NCBI GenBank assembly: GCA_034387635.1
Contig: JAOANU010000030.1
Location: 1-64,000, forward strand
Length of the DNA: 64,000 nt
From: Rhodosporidiobolus odoratus
Taxonomy: Eukaryota > Basidiomycota > Microbotryomycetes > Sporidiobolales > Sporidiobolaceae
Direction: 5' to 3'
Made by a program: the position numbers and the translations under genes. Positions 1-10,778 of this stretch are shown one piece after another. How positions within the stretch are numbered: position 1 is the first letter of the stretch; each line of letters begins with the position of its first letter. Under the pieces are notes generated by a model. That model saw only the letters and a program-made list of their open reading frames with translations, ran no database searches and was not told the DNA's origin.

Positions 1-839
1 ATCCAGCCTCTCCCAATCGCCACTCCTGCGCCCACTCTTCTTGAGCACCTTCAACCCGCTAATCTCCATCTCACCCCCCGCGACGGCCTTGCACATGTCC
101 CAGACCGTCAACCCCGCAACGCTGACGGCGGTTAGAGCCTCCATCTCGGCGCCGGTCGGACCAAAGCATTCCGCCGTCGCTTCGATGCGCAGCGAGAGAG
201 ACGACGGAACGGGCGAGAGACGAACAGAGATGTGGGAGAGGGAGAGAGGGTGACACAGGGGAATGAGGAGAGAGGTCTGCTTTGCCCCCATCAAGCCGGC
301 GAGTTGCGCGATGGACAGGACATCGCCTTTCTTGGTCTTCATGGTCGCGTGATCACCAAAGTCGATGAGGTCCCAAGTGGTCCGATTGAGCTTGATGTAG
401 CCGACGGCGGTGGCGCTACGAAGGGTGGGCTCCTTGCGAGAGACGGACACCATCGAGGCTTTGCCAGTGCGAGGGTCGACATGGGTGAGGTGCGGTGCGG
501 TCTGCGAGATGGGAGGCGCTGGGGCAGGTGCAGAACGATCGGCAGGAGTCGGCTCAGGAGGTTCGGAAGCTAGAGACGGCAAAGGCGCAGGCGGAAGCGA
601 GCCGCTGTGATCACGGGGAGGAGACGGAAGGCGAGAAGGAGCAAAGTGAGAGAAGGAGCGAATGCCGAAAGTTGAGGGAGAAGATGCATCGGCGGAATGC
701 AGGAGATGGAGGGGAATTCGAGGGGCAAAAGGTGGGGCGCGGGCTGTCCGGGATGTACTCGTAGAAAGGAGCGTCGGGGTGCCGGGAAGTTCCAGAGGGT
801 GCTGAGAGAGCGTGGAACGGGTGTAGGCCGGCACATAGT
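1..839 (-). CDS. Molybdopterin precursor synthase subunit MoaC (CNX3/MOCS1B type), partial
   Basis: MoaC converts the MoaA product into cyclic pyranopterin monophosphate, the first stable intermediate of molybdenum cofactor synthesis. On the minus strand the reading frame shows the MoaC core: LTHVDPRTGKASMVSVSRKE, then GYIKLN, KKGDVLSIAQLAGLMGAKQT, LIPLCHPLSLSHI and TGAEMEALTAVSVAGLTVWD, ending in KKSGRRSGDW close to the window edge, so only a few C-terminal residues are missing. About 120 residues of low-complexity, Ser/Pro/Arg-rich sequence precede the core (for example TFGIRSFSHFAPSR) and look like a mitochondrial leader; MoaC proteins of plants and animals are mitochondrial. A splice acceptor lies at 840-842, so at least one more 5' exon exists. 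No MoaA domain is visible in the 500 bases upstream, so a MoaA-MoaC fusion as in Aspergillus cnxABC is not supported here. Confidence 0.85.
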
Positions 840-1347
840 CTGTACAAGACAAAAAGTTCAAGGGAAGACAGTCAGCAAACCGCCCGGAACGACTGCTCTC
901 TAGGCCGACAATGTTGACCAAGGCGACAATCACGACGAAAAGGGGCTCACCTGTTCCCAGAAGAACCGCACAGTCAGCCCTCGTACATCCACAGAACGGC
1001 CTTACCCGCCAATACCGACCATGGCCCCCATCTTGCCGTTCGCTTAGGTTAGATCAAAAGATGCGAGGTCAGCGACAAAGATGTGGCGAGAGCGGCGACA
1101 AGGGACGTTTTTCCCGTCCATCCCGTGGGGGGTTCACCGTCAGAGAAGCTGTCTGAAAGGCAGTGCACTTCTTGCCATTCTACGTCAAGGAAAGCAGCTC
1201 AAGACAACAAGGGAAGAGGGAGAATAGGATGCAAGGGCACGGAAAGTATCTAGGTCAGAGGTGAATGTGAGGCAGAAAGACGATGGGATGTGTCCTAGCT
1301 GAGGGGAGGGTTGCTGATTGTAGCGAAGGTTTCGAAACAAGGACGGG
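840..1347 (-). other. 5' region of the MoaC gene and spacer to the carrier gene
   Basis: This stretch lies between the first recognised MoaC exon and the stop of the carrier gene transcribed in the same direction. It should hold the MoaC promoter and one or more short 5' exons. Two candidate ATGs can be seen on the minus strand: one near 1180 that opens a short arginine-containing peptide (MARSALPFRQLL) resembling a mitochondrial signal, and one near 1030. Neither could be joined to the MoaC frame with canonical sites without a stop or a phase conflict, so the true start is left open. Nothing else is recognised. Confidence 0.4.
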
Positions 1348-4300
1348 CTACGACTCCTCCGAATCAGAATCGGCGTGGACGGGTTCTTCCGGCGCGAAAA
1401 GCATCTTCTTTGAGGCATCATAGACAGCATCTGCGGCAATAGCAAGATCAGTGACAAATCTCACGCAATTGAAAGGGACGGTAGGTGTTGGGGGCTGCAG
1501 GTTGCAGTGCGGAGGAACCGACTGGAATAGGAAGAATACGGATGGTGTCGCAGCAGGGAAACAAGGAAGACAGGCACGCACATGAGATGGCAACGGCAGG
1601 AACAACCTTGACAAGTGTCGGTGTGAGGCCTGCGAAAGCAAGCTGGTCAGCGGAAAACAGCCGAGTTAGAAAAAAAAAAGACCCACCCTTGTAGAAACCC
1701 CTCCAACCTTCTCGCTGATAGCACTTCATTGCAGCATCTCGAATGCCAGTGTAGGTCTGCGGGTGCGCCGGGGTGCCCTGGGCTTGGAGTCGAGTGCGTA
1801 CGAGATTCCTGCGCGGAGAGATAAGAGGGTCAGCCTCGTGTGAGGCAAGGCGCGGCACACATGCGGGAGCTGTAGGACATGGAAAAGAGCTGCGGCGGAA
1901 ACAGGCCGGAAAGAGCGGCGGGGCAGGTGTGAGGGGAAAAGGTGGGATCGTCCGAGAGAAAAAGAAGGGCAAGAGGTGAAAGCGAGAACAAGGAGAGCAA
2001 GCTCACAAAGGGTAGACACCTGAATGAGGAAGCACACCAGTCAGCCACAGTACTAAACAAGGATCGCACAGAAAGGTCGACGCACTGGAAGCCCCGACTC
2101 CGCCACTGAGAGCACCAAAGCACAAACTCCCCGCAATTCCCGGCTCTTCCCCTGCCCACTGAGTATACGCAAGCTTGATCCCCTCGAACGTACTCATGTC
2201 GATGGCAGAATAAGGGAAGACGCCGATGAGACCGGCAGGAAGACCGCGGAAGTAGAAGCGAAGACCGCCGCGAGACCACATGTCACGGGCGGTTTGCAAG
2301 ATGAGGGCATTGCCGCGGGCGGAGGAGGAGCCGGAAGATGACATGACGCGGGTCTACGGGGTTAATCACAAGTGAGCGGGAAAGGAAAAGAAGGGATTGA
2401 ACGAAAGAAACCCGGCGCACCTTGAGCGACTCGATGGGGTATATACCTGCGGGGCAAAGCGTGCAAGGTCAGGCGACATTCAGCAGCTTCGGGCATACAT
2501 CAGGCGGAGGCATGGGCCAAATCGATGTGCGGCCGTCAAAGCGCGTCCAAGAAACAAAAAGACCGTACAGAACTGGCTCATAACCCCACCAATTCCACCC
2601 GCCATGAACCGACTCGAGTTGCTGATCATGGTTTGATCCGGCACCTTGTCCCAGTACTGAGCAAAGACCCGCTTGGCAGATTCGTAGGAAAGGAACTTGA
2701 TGGCGGATTCCTGCGCAACAGTAGGCAGTCAGCCAGGAAAAGACGGAAGCAAGAACGATAGCGAAACGCACAGGGAAGATCTTGACGATATTCAGCCCGT
2801 TGCCCGTCCAGAACGCCTTGATGCTCCCGCCTTGCTGGTAGACTGCCTTGACAGCGTTGACCAGTGAGCCGGCGCCGGGTCGTGGTCGTTTCCGGCCTTT
2901 TTTCACCGCGTCTCGCGCAGCGTCGGACGGCGAGGCGGTAGAAGTCGGCGGCGGAAGAGGGGAGGACGGTGACGTGATGAGGTAAACTTTGAGCCGATCG
3001 AAAGGGGCAGTCGCGGTTCGAGAAACTGCAAGATGTCGCCAACGGGGCGGAGGTAATTGCGGACAAGAAAGTGAATGGGGTGGATGGACCAAAGTACCGG
3101 CGTCAGCGATGCGCCATCTCGAGATACGATCGGAAGGCGCGCGATCTAGAACAGACACCGCGACGACCATGGAGGAACGCACCTGCACCCGCCATTCCAC
3201 CGGCCAACAAGAACTTGCCCGCTCCCGCAAACATTTCCTGCGTCTGATCAACCTCCTCTTCTTCCTCCGCATCCTCCCCGTCGTGTCTCTCGTCGTCCGC
3301 CCCTATCCGCACTTCCTCCGCCTTTCCCGCTGTTGACGGTGGCGAGGACGGCGGCAAGGACGGCGGCGAGGACGGCGGCGAGGACGGCGGCGAGGACGGT
3401 GGCGACAACGATGACGACGACTCGGAACGAGAGGAAAGCACGACGCCACTCTCCTCGTACTCCAGGGTCTGACTCGTCACCGTTCCACCCAAATTCTCGT
3501 GCTCCATGACCTGTACAGCCTTTTGCCTCGCCCTCTCCTTCTGTTCCAGCGCCTGCTTCTCCCGAGCGAGTCCAGCCGCCCACTGACAGTCAGAGGCGGG
3601 TGGCGAGTCGGCGCGGAGATCTGAGCAGGATGGCCGGGGTGAAGGCGGTGGTCGAGATGCGGGCGGAAGGGGTTTTGTCGACGACGAGGGAGAAGAGCGG
3701 AGCTTGTTCCAGCCGGTTTTGCCGCGTCCGACCACGACTGTGACTCACCGTGCGAAGTAGGTGTAGACAAGGTAGGAGCGAGAGCGGGGGGGAAGCGAAG
3801 TAACGGCGCGATGGGGAAGAGCAGGAAGGAAACAAGTTAGTTCGTCGGTGTTTGCCTACAGCAAGGGTGTGCGTCGTGCAGTCTCATAGGTGAAGAAGGT
3901 ACTCACCATCACCGTCCTGTGTTAACCGCGACATTGACGGTCGATGTAGGTGCGTCGACTGATAATATCGCCAGATCTCCTTCATGGTCGATGGCCGAGG
4001 TAGTAGCTGCAAAGCATCGCGCTTAGTCTCAGCAATCAAGGAGAAAGAAAGGCAGTGCAGGAGCAGGACCATATGGCTAAGCGAGAACATGCCGACGCAC
4101 CAGTAGAAAATCTCGCCACTCGTCAAAGCTAATCACACCATCCCCATCCCGGTCCACCGTCCGCACAAACTGCTCAATCGCCTTCGAGTCCTTGATGTCT
4201 ATCCCAGCTCGCCTGCACGCTTCCCTCACCTCGCCCGTTCCTAGCCTCATATTGCCATCGTGGTCCAGCTCGCAGAATGCCTTCCACAACTCTTGCTCTT

Positions 4301-4960
4301 TCTGCTCCGCATAGCGCTCGAAAGCTGCCCATCGTAGTCGCTTGAGAGCGGATTGACGCTCACCCTCGACAGCGGACGGTCCAGATGTCGAAGAAGTGGT
4401 CAGAGAAGACGACGAAGCGACGGAAGACGGCGAAACAGAATTGGCGACCGACGCTCCGCACTTTGACCAGAGTTCGGAAGTGTATAAACGACAAGCGTCG
4501 TCATACGAGGGTGTAGATGAAGATGTGGAGGTGGATGAGGAAGGCGAGGGTGAGGCGGATGGAGCAGGTATCGAGTCGAACAGGCTTTGAAGGCGAGACA
4601 GGCGCTTTACCGATCCTTCGTGTTTTCGGTACTCGGCGAGCGAGGTAGGTTCGCTATCGCTAACTCTCGAGGTTGACACTTGTGGCTGTTGCGGTTCTGG
4701 TGGAACTGGCGGCGGAGAAGACCGGAGGGACACGCGAGGGTCGTCTATCGAAACTGAGGGGTGCGAGGGCGGAGAAGTTGCGAGGTAGAAAAGATCGGAC
4801 CGCGACGGCGGAGGTGGAAGCGAAACGAGGGCGGGAGGGACAGGATAATCTGGCAGCGGAGGAGGAGAGTCGTCATCCGGAGACGCTATCGTCGCAGCAG
4901 TCTGCGGAGAGGAGCGTCAGCACAACGGCGGAGCAATGAGAAGGAACGACGCACCGTCAT
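1348..4960 (-). CDS. SAL1: Calcium-dependent mitochondrial ATP-Mg/phosphate carrier (Sal1/SCaMC type)
   Basis: Inner-membrane carrier that exchanges ATP-Mg or ADP for phosphate and is switched on by cytosolic calcium. The N-terminal half carries EF-hands, including a textbook loop in VDRDGDGVISFDEWRDFL, followed by the LLPRPSTMKEIWRYYQ linker helix typical of the family. Three carrier repeats follow with the signatures PFDRLK, PIESLK and PLNLVRTRLQ. The last exon reads ISYAVYDASKKMLF and ends in an acidic SDSEES tail. At least eight introns are needed. The start at 4960 gives a 6-nt first coding exon (ATG ACG) before an intron; an in-frame stop lies just upstream. Unusual is a long Ser/Pro and acidic insert (roughly 150 residues) between the EF-hand part and the first carrier repeat, partly encoded by a 12-bp tandem repeat. 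The family assignment is firm; single exon borders are less so. Confidence 0.9.
3335..3406 (+). repeat. 12-bp coding minisatellite, six units
   Basis: Six tandem copies of a 12-bp unit close to GACGGCGGCGAG, with one or two substitutions in the outer units. On the minus strand it is read in frame as repeated Ser-Pro-Pro-Ser within the linker of the SAL1-type carrier, so changes in copy number would alter the linker by four residues per unit without breaking the frame. Confidence 0.9.
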
Positions 4961-5863
4961 GAGGGGAATGCGGGCAGGCTATACTGCGGTGGATCGGGGT
5001 GTTGGTCGAGGTGGAGAAGTGGACGCGACTGCTCGCGTACGAAGGACGGACGAAGTGATCAGTGGGCAGCTGTACGAGAGTCTGATATGTGCAATACTGC
5101 TCTAGCGGCCAGTGTCCTGCGGCCGTCGGAATAGGTTGTCGCTGTCGCCAATCCAACCGAACAGCGTAACGTCTGCCCAACTCGGACGCGGCTCTCCGCG
5201 TGATGGCGGAGGGAGTTCGGGTGAGCCAGTGCAGCGTGGAGCAGGGAATGCTCACCCTTGAACGGGTTGTGATCGTTGCAACCGGAGTGACGGCAGTTGC
5301 TGGGTTGAATCAAGTTGAAGCCGCTCACCCGACGGAACAAGCGTGGTGGGGCTGACTCGACGCTGATGTGAACTGTCTGCTGTTGAGTATGACCTGTGAA
5401 TACGAGCGGAACGACGGCGACAGATTCGACGAATAAGAATGAGTGCAGAAGCGAAGGAAACAACTTGGAGCGAATTCATCTCAACTCTCTGCGCGATTGC
5501 CTTGCCTTGACCGCCGGACAACCTCGCTAGATCACTATCAGCCCCGTTTGAATCTACCCAACGTCCGTCAACTCTCACGCGCATCACCCGCAGCCATCGC
5601 AGGCGCAGGAAACCCTCCTCTCGACCCACGAACGCCCTGCTACACCCTTGCATCGTCATGGTAAGCCTGGTCGTTCACCCGAGAGACTCTGTTGTCTCGC
5701 CGAGCGATGCCACCTACGACCGGCCGCATGTCCCGACCACATCCGGGTCATCATACGCTGCCTACCTCTTGTGGAGCACAACCTCCTTGGGTATGCAAGC
5801 ACCATTCACCGGCAGTACACTTCAGCCCTATCCCTGCATGCATCGGGAGGAACAGGACACGGC
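4961..5863. promoter_or_regulatory. Divergent promoter region between the carrier and the insertase gene
   Basis: About 900 bases separate the two start codons, which point away from each other, so both promoters and leaders must lie here. Open frames run through the stretch on the minus strand, but none gives a recognisable protein or a supported exon. The part next to the plus-strand gene may contain a leader with small upstream ATGs, for instance near 5658. No clear TATA box was identified. Confidence 0.4.
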
Positions 5864-7438
5864 ATGGACATAACTCTCCCTGCCTTCTTCCGCCGTCGCT
5901 CACTCTCTTTTCTTTCCCTCCCTCCTTGGCGGCAGATTCTCCGATCCACTACCCAGTCCTGTCTGCGTCTCCCAGCACGTTTTTCGACTGTACAATCGCG
6001 GCCAAACTGGCCTTCCCCCGCTCCGCAGCCTCGTCGCGCCTTCTCCCTTTTCCCTGCCGCGATGCCTCCACCTCCGCCTGACCCAGTGCCAGCGACACCC
6101 TCGGTCCCTGTCAAACCCGTGCTCACCGACCTCTTCGCCCCAACTTCCCTGCCTGACCCAACCTTCTTCGAGCCCTTGTCCGCCGTCTTCCTCTCCCTCC
6201 CTCCGACCTTCTCGCTCAGCTATGCCGCCTTCATCCCCCTCTTCACCCTGTTCTACCGATCCGCCACCACCCTGCCGATCACGCTCTGGCAGCGAAGACG
6301 GACGAAGCGCTTCGCCGAAGTGGTCATGCCGCTCGTGCGACGAAAACAGGCAGAGATTGCTTTGCAAACCAGGGACGAATGTAGGAGGGCAGGCAAAACT
6401 TACGAGGAGTATCAAAAAGTGTTCAAGAAGAAGGTCCGTCAGGCTCCTCTGAGATTCCTTCCCTTGTCGACGTGTATTGACGCTTTCCCCCTGCAGGCGA
6501 AAGAAGCCGCGTATGCGCTGGCCCGTAAACACTCTTGCTCTCCTCGCCTCACTCTCATTCTCCCGCCACTCTTTCACATCCCCATCTTCATCACGGCGAC
6601 CCTGGTCCTTCGCGATGCCTGCGCTCGCGCAACGTCCCTTCTCTCCGTCACGACCGATTCTCTTCCCTCTCTCCTGACCGCCTCGCCCTCTTCGCAACTC
6701 ACGACGACCGCCCTGTCCCACTTGCAAGATCTCGCTGCCACCTCCTTCCTGTGGTGTCCATCGCTCGCCCTCCCCGATCCGACCATGTTCCTCCCTCTCT
6801 TCGTCGGCCTCGCCTCGCTCCTCAACGTCGAAGTAACTGCCCGCACTCGACGAGCCACCACGAGCGCGGCCCAGGCTCTCGATCGCCCCGCAGCGCCCGA
6901 ACAACTCGCCTCGAGCCAACAGCAAGGCGGCGGCGTGATCAGCGCTGCCGAGAAACGGCGGTTCGTCGCTCGACGAGCGAGGGAAGGGGCGCCGGTCAAT
7001 GTGAGAGGACTGGCGACGTCTGCGAACCCGACTGGGGCTGGGTCTGGGTCTGTGACGGCGGATGTGGGCGCGGGGATCAGGGACGATAGGCAGCAGAGGA
7101 GGGTGACGAACATGTTGAGGGGGGCGGCAGTGGCGTTCATTCCCTTGGCGGGCATGGCTCCGAGTGTACGTGGTCCAACCATTCTTCGTACCCTCATGGT
7201 AGCCTGGATGTACTGTACTGACCACCGTCGGCTTTTCTTCTCCGTGTCCCCGTACCCTCTCCGTTATAACGGCGGTCCACTTACGTCTCCGTCTCTCATA
7301 CAGGCCGTGTGCATCTACTGGGTAACATCGAACCTCTTTACGCTGGTGCAGAACTTGACGCTGTGGTGGATAGATAGGAGTCGGCAGCAGCAAAAGCGAA
7401 TGGAGCATATTCTGATAGGAAAGGCGGTCAGGAAATGA
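5864..7438 (+). CDS. Oxa1/Cox18/YidC-family mitochondrial membrane insertase
   Basis: Proteins of this family insert mitochondrially encoded subunits, such as those of cytochrome oxidase, into the inner membrane. The predicted protein is about 457 residues. It opens with an arginine- and serine-rich, acid-free presequence (for example LRLPARFSTVQSRPNW), then a conserved first membrane segment (AAFIPLFTLFYRSATTLPIT) followed by a basic loop (WQRRRTKRFAEVVMPLVRRK), a charged coiled segment, further hydrophobic segments (LTLILPPLFHIPIFITATLV; YWVTSNLFTLVQNLTLWW) and a short tail. Two introns, 6434-6496 and 7166-7303, are multiples of three and so look like open reading frame, but have clear GT...AG ends and interrupt conserved stretches. 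The absence of a long basic ribosome-binding C-terminus fits Cox18 better than Oxa1; that choice is an inference. The ATG at 5864 is chosen because it starts the presequence. Confidence 0.75.
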   Translation: MDITLPAFFRRRSLSFLSLPPWRQILRSTTQSCLRLPARFSTVQSRPNWPSPAPQPRRAFSLFPAAMPPPPPDPVPATPSVPVKPVLTDLFAPTSLPDPTFFEPLSAVFLSLPPTFSLSYAAFIPLFTLFYRSATTLPITLWQRRRTKRFAEVVMPLVRRKQAEIALQTRDECRRAGKTYEEYQKVFKKKVRQAPLRFLPLSTCIDAFPLQAKEAAYALARKHSCSPRLTLILPPLFHIPIFITATLVLRDACARATSLLSVTTDSLPSLLTASPSSQLTTTALSHLQDLAATSFLWCPSLALPDPTMFLPLFVGLASLLNVEVTARTRRATTSAAQALDRPAAPEQLASSQQQGGGVISAAEKRRFVARRAREGAPVNVRGLATSANPTGAGSGSVTADVGAGIRDDRQQRRVTNMLRGAAVAFIPLAGMAPSVRGPTILRTLMVAWMYCTDHRRLFFSVSPYPLRYNGGPLTSPSLIQAVCIYWVTSNLFTLVQNLTLWWIDRSRQQQKRMEHILIGKAVRK

Positions 7439-7626
7439 TCAATCAGCTCTGTGTGCAACGCAGGCTGCACAGGCATGCTCATGAGTGTGTCAGGGAGAGC
7501 AGGCAGTGCCCGTATACGAGTAAATGCATTCATTCTCGGAGACGGGAGCCGACTTCGGCTTTCTCTCTCGCCTCCACTCTTGTTATCTCACTCTGCTCGA
7601 TCTCGTTGAGCAGCTACAAGACTATC

Positions 7627-10536
7627 ATGGACGACACTTTCAACTTGACTGGACTGCTCTCCCCACTGCCCAACCCATCCAGGGGCATACAAGATGAGAA
7701 TCAACTCGCCACTTCTTCATCAACTCGGCGTCAATTACAAGCCATGGAAGACACACCGACGGGAACGGAGCTTGCCCACCATCTCAGTGAACTCGCCAAG
7801 GCTCGCCTTCCCTCGCCGCTTAAGGGGTAGGTTGCATTCGTCGTTTGCCTTTCACTTCCGACTGGGTTACCTCAGCAAACGAGATCGTCTAGGTCAAGTT
7901 GAACGCAGGATGACAAGTTGCAGGCTACGAGTCGAGGTGGCTGCGTGCTGGGTCAACAAGCAGAACTATGCGACAGCCGGTACTGACAGCGACAACCTGG
8001 TCTTTCTTGCCGACTCGCAGCCTGTACAAGTACTTCAACCGCCCAGGAATGCTCATGTTCGGTACGCGCCTCGTCAAGCATGTCCATGCGGCAGAGGCTG
8101 ACCCTTCTTCTCTCGCAGCCGGCGGTCTCCCACCTCCCGAATACTTCCCTTTCGTTCGTTCCCTTCCCTTCCTACGACCCTCCTTCTCGCCAGCTAACCG
8201 CCATCCTTCTTTAGGAAACCATTTCTGCAACCTCTCTCGCACGCAACTCGTACCGTGCAACGGATATGGGCGTCGGCGCATGGCTCATGAGCTGGTTCAG
8301 CGGAGGGAAAAAGACGGATGCTTGGACGATCAACAAGTTTGAGGAGGACAAGGCCAAGGTGCAGCTGAGCGTGGCGTTGCAGTATGGTACGTCTGCTTTA
8401 AACCCTCACCATACTGTGCGGGAAAAACCTGCCCTATTGGAGCAGCCTCTTGCCGCGTCTCTTCTTCGCATTTTTCGCATTTGCCTCCTTCCGCCTTAAC
8501 CGCTCTCCTCGCACGTGGTCCCCCTCTCGTATGGCAAGCGTCACGTAACTTCGTGGCACTGGCTAACGTCGGTGCATGCAGGTACCGCCGCTGGTCTTCC
8601 TGCCCTCGCCCAGTTCATCCACGAGTTCACCGCCAAAGTTTACCGTCCTGCCTACAGCGACTTCGCAACGGTCATCAACGCCGGCAGCACCGATGCTTGG
8701 AGTAAAATTATCACGACTCTTGCTAACCCGGGCGATGGTGTACTTGCCGAAGAGTGGACTTACCCGAGTGCTCTAGCGTACGTCGGTCTTTCTCATCCTT
8801 TAGTCTATCTGCATGACCTTCCTTACATAACAGACTGACAAGGCTACGCGGCCGCCGTACAGTACCGCCTGGCCGAATGGTATCAGGCCCGTCCCGCTCC
8901 CCATGGATGGAGAGGGAATGACGCCCGACGGAATGGACGCGCTGTTGGGTGGATGGAAGGAGGAGGAACATGGCGGCATGAAGCGGTACGTGGTAACTTT
9001 CTTGCCTCTCACGTTCTGCGGACGTCGGCCGCGCCTATTTCCCTTCTGCCCTGCTGGGCTTGATCAAATCTCTCTCTGTCGCCCGTCTTTCTCCCGAGGC
9101 CTCTCACCGGTACTGACGTCGACCTTGCTTCTCAGCCCTCGCGTTCTATATACTATTCCGGTCTGCCAGAACCCGACTGGCGCGACCATGACTCTCGAGC
9201 GCAAAAAGGCCATTTACAAGCTTGCCGTTAAATACGATGTGCTGATTGTAGAGGACGACCGTACGTCAATTATCTCTGCCATCGCCTGTCCGCCATCGCA
9301 TGTGAGGGATCAGTGGCGAGGCTGCGGAAAAGGTTTGCAGCGTATACTGACTCTCTTCTGCCCGGTCTCCTCCGTAGCCTACTACTTCCTCCAGACCGGT
9401 CCTTACGAGCCCAACACCGCTCTGCGCGCCCAAAGAAGCCCGAAGACGAAGGAAACGGACGACGAGTTCCTCAAGAGTCTTGTGCCGAGTTACCTCGCGC
9501 TCGACACGGAAGGAAGGGTTATCCGCATCGATACTTTCTCCAAGGTCTGTCCCTTTCAGGTGCTCTCCTCTCGACTTGCGCTGACTTTGCTATAAGTGTA
9601 CAGACTATCTGTCCTGGCTCACGTCTCGGCTGGACGACCTGCAACCCCATTTTCGCTGAGCGCCTTGAACGCGCCAACGAGAGTTCGACCCAGTCGGCCA
9701 GTGGGATGTCACAAGCGCTTGTCGGCAAGCTTCTTGCGGAAGAATGGGGCTTCGAGGGATACCTAAGGTGGCTCAAGGGTGAGTTTCGCGGTGACCTTGC
9801 GGTGGTCTTGCTGCTCACAGCCAGAAAGATCGCTTTCCGAGCAGTTGCCAGTACTTACGATCTTTTCCGCACCTCACGTAGGCATCAAAGCTCAATACCG
9901 CACTCGCCGCGACGCCCTCGTTGACCAGCTGCTCACTGCCGGCGGTGCTTCTCTCGAAACTCGTCAAAGCTCCAGCACAGCTGGGGACTCGACCCCGAGG
10001 TATGAAATGTGGACCGGTGCGGCAGGGAGGGACGAGAAGGGCTTCATGGGTGAGGTTAGTGAGAAGAGCCAGCAGCCGAGGAAGCTGCTTAGCTTTGTTG
10101 CGCCTGAGGGTGGGATGTTTGGTACGCATCGCTTGCCTTTGCTTCTCTCCATTCCCTCTTCTATGCTGTGCCCGATATAGAGTCATCAGCGCGAGTATGT
10201 TACGTCGTCGCTGACACGTCGGTCGATGCAGTCTGGCTCCGCGTTCACTTCTCCGAGCACAAGGACTACGGCCGCACCAAGACCTCCGACCTCCTTCAGC
10301 AGCTTTGGGAAGCTCTCGCCGAATCGACCCTGCTCACCGCACCCGGTTCCATGTTCTCCTCCTCGACGTTCGGTCCGAAGCCGGAGCAGGGTCAGGCGGA
10401 AGGGCAGGAAGTGCTCGCTGTGACGGAGGAAGGCGATGGGTTCTTCCGGATTGCGTTCTCCACGGCGACTGAGGCGCAGATGGAGGAGGCCGCCAAGATC
10501 TTGAAGACGGTCGTCAAGGAGTTCTTCGCGCAGTGA
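7627..10536 (+). CDS. Aromatic/2-aminoadipate aminotransferase (Aro8 type, PLP-dependent fold type I)
   Basis: Pyridoxal-phosphate enzyme that moves amino groups between aromatic or 2-aminoadipate substrates and 2-oxoglutarate. After an N-terminal exon (MDDTFNLTGLLSPLPNPSRG...) the spliced frame shows the usual order: YFNRPGMLMFAGGLPPPEYF, a substrate loop with ETISATSLARNSYRATDMG, TAAGLPALAQFI, the pocket stretch LYTIPVCQNPTGATMTLERK, LIVEDDPYYFLQ and the PLP-lysine motif RIDTFSK, which continues after an intron as TICPGSRLGW. The C-terminal small domain ends FRIAFSTATEAQMEEAAKIL...FFAQ. About nine introns interrupt it. Length and motif order match fungal Aro8 and kynurenine/aminoadipate aminotransferases; which substrate dominates cannot be told from sequence. 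A chorismate mutase gene lies 9 kb away, but nothing ties the two together beyond pathway. Confidence 0.88.
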
Positions 10537-10778
10537 GGGGCTGAGCTAGACGGACTAGAGGAAGAGAGAGGGGGGAAAGGAGGGAGGGATTATGTATTTT
10601 TTCGCCCACCTGTCTCTTCGTTGCTTGTACAAATACGCCTCGCTTTCTTGCATTCAGTACAACGTATAGTGCACCCTGTGCCCCCGATGCTTTGTACGAA
10701 AGTGAACGTAGCTGAGTTGCCGTCGTCGTTCGCTCTTGTTTCGTTTCTTTCCCATTTCGCCGCCCTCGATCTCTCGCT

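Noticed and set aside
840..1160. MoaA domain upstream of MoaC
   Set aside because: The GIGG-like end near 1010 recalled the MoaA C-terminus, but no radical-SAM cysteine motif or joined frame is present in the available space.
5900..7408. 502-codon minus-strand frame opposite the insertase gene
   Set aside because: It is antisense to a clear coding gene and highly charged in the way expected of a shadow frame in GC-rich DNA.
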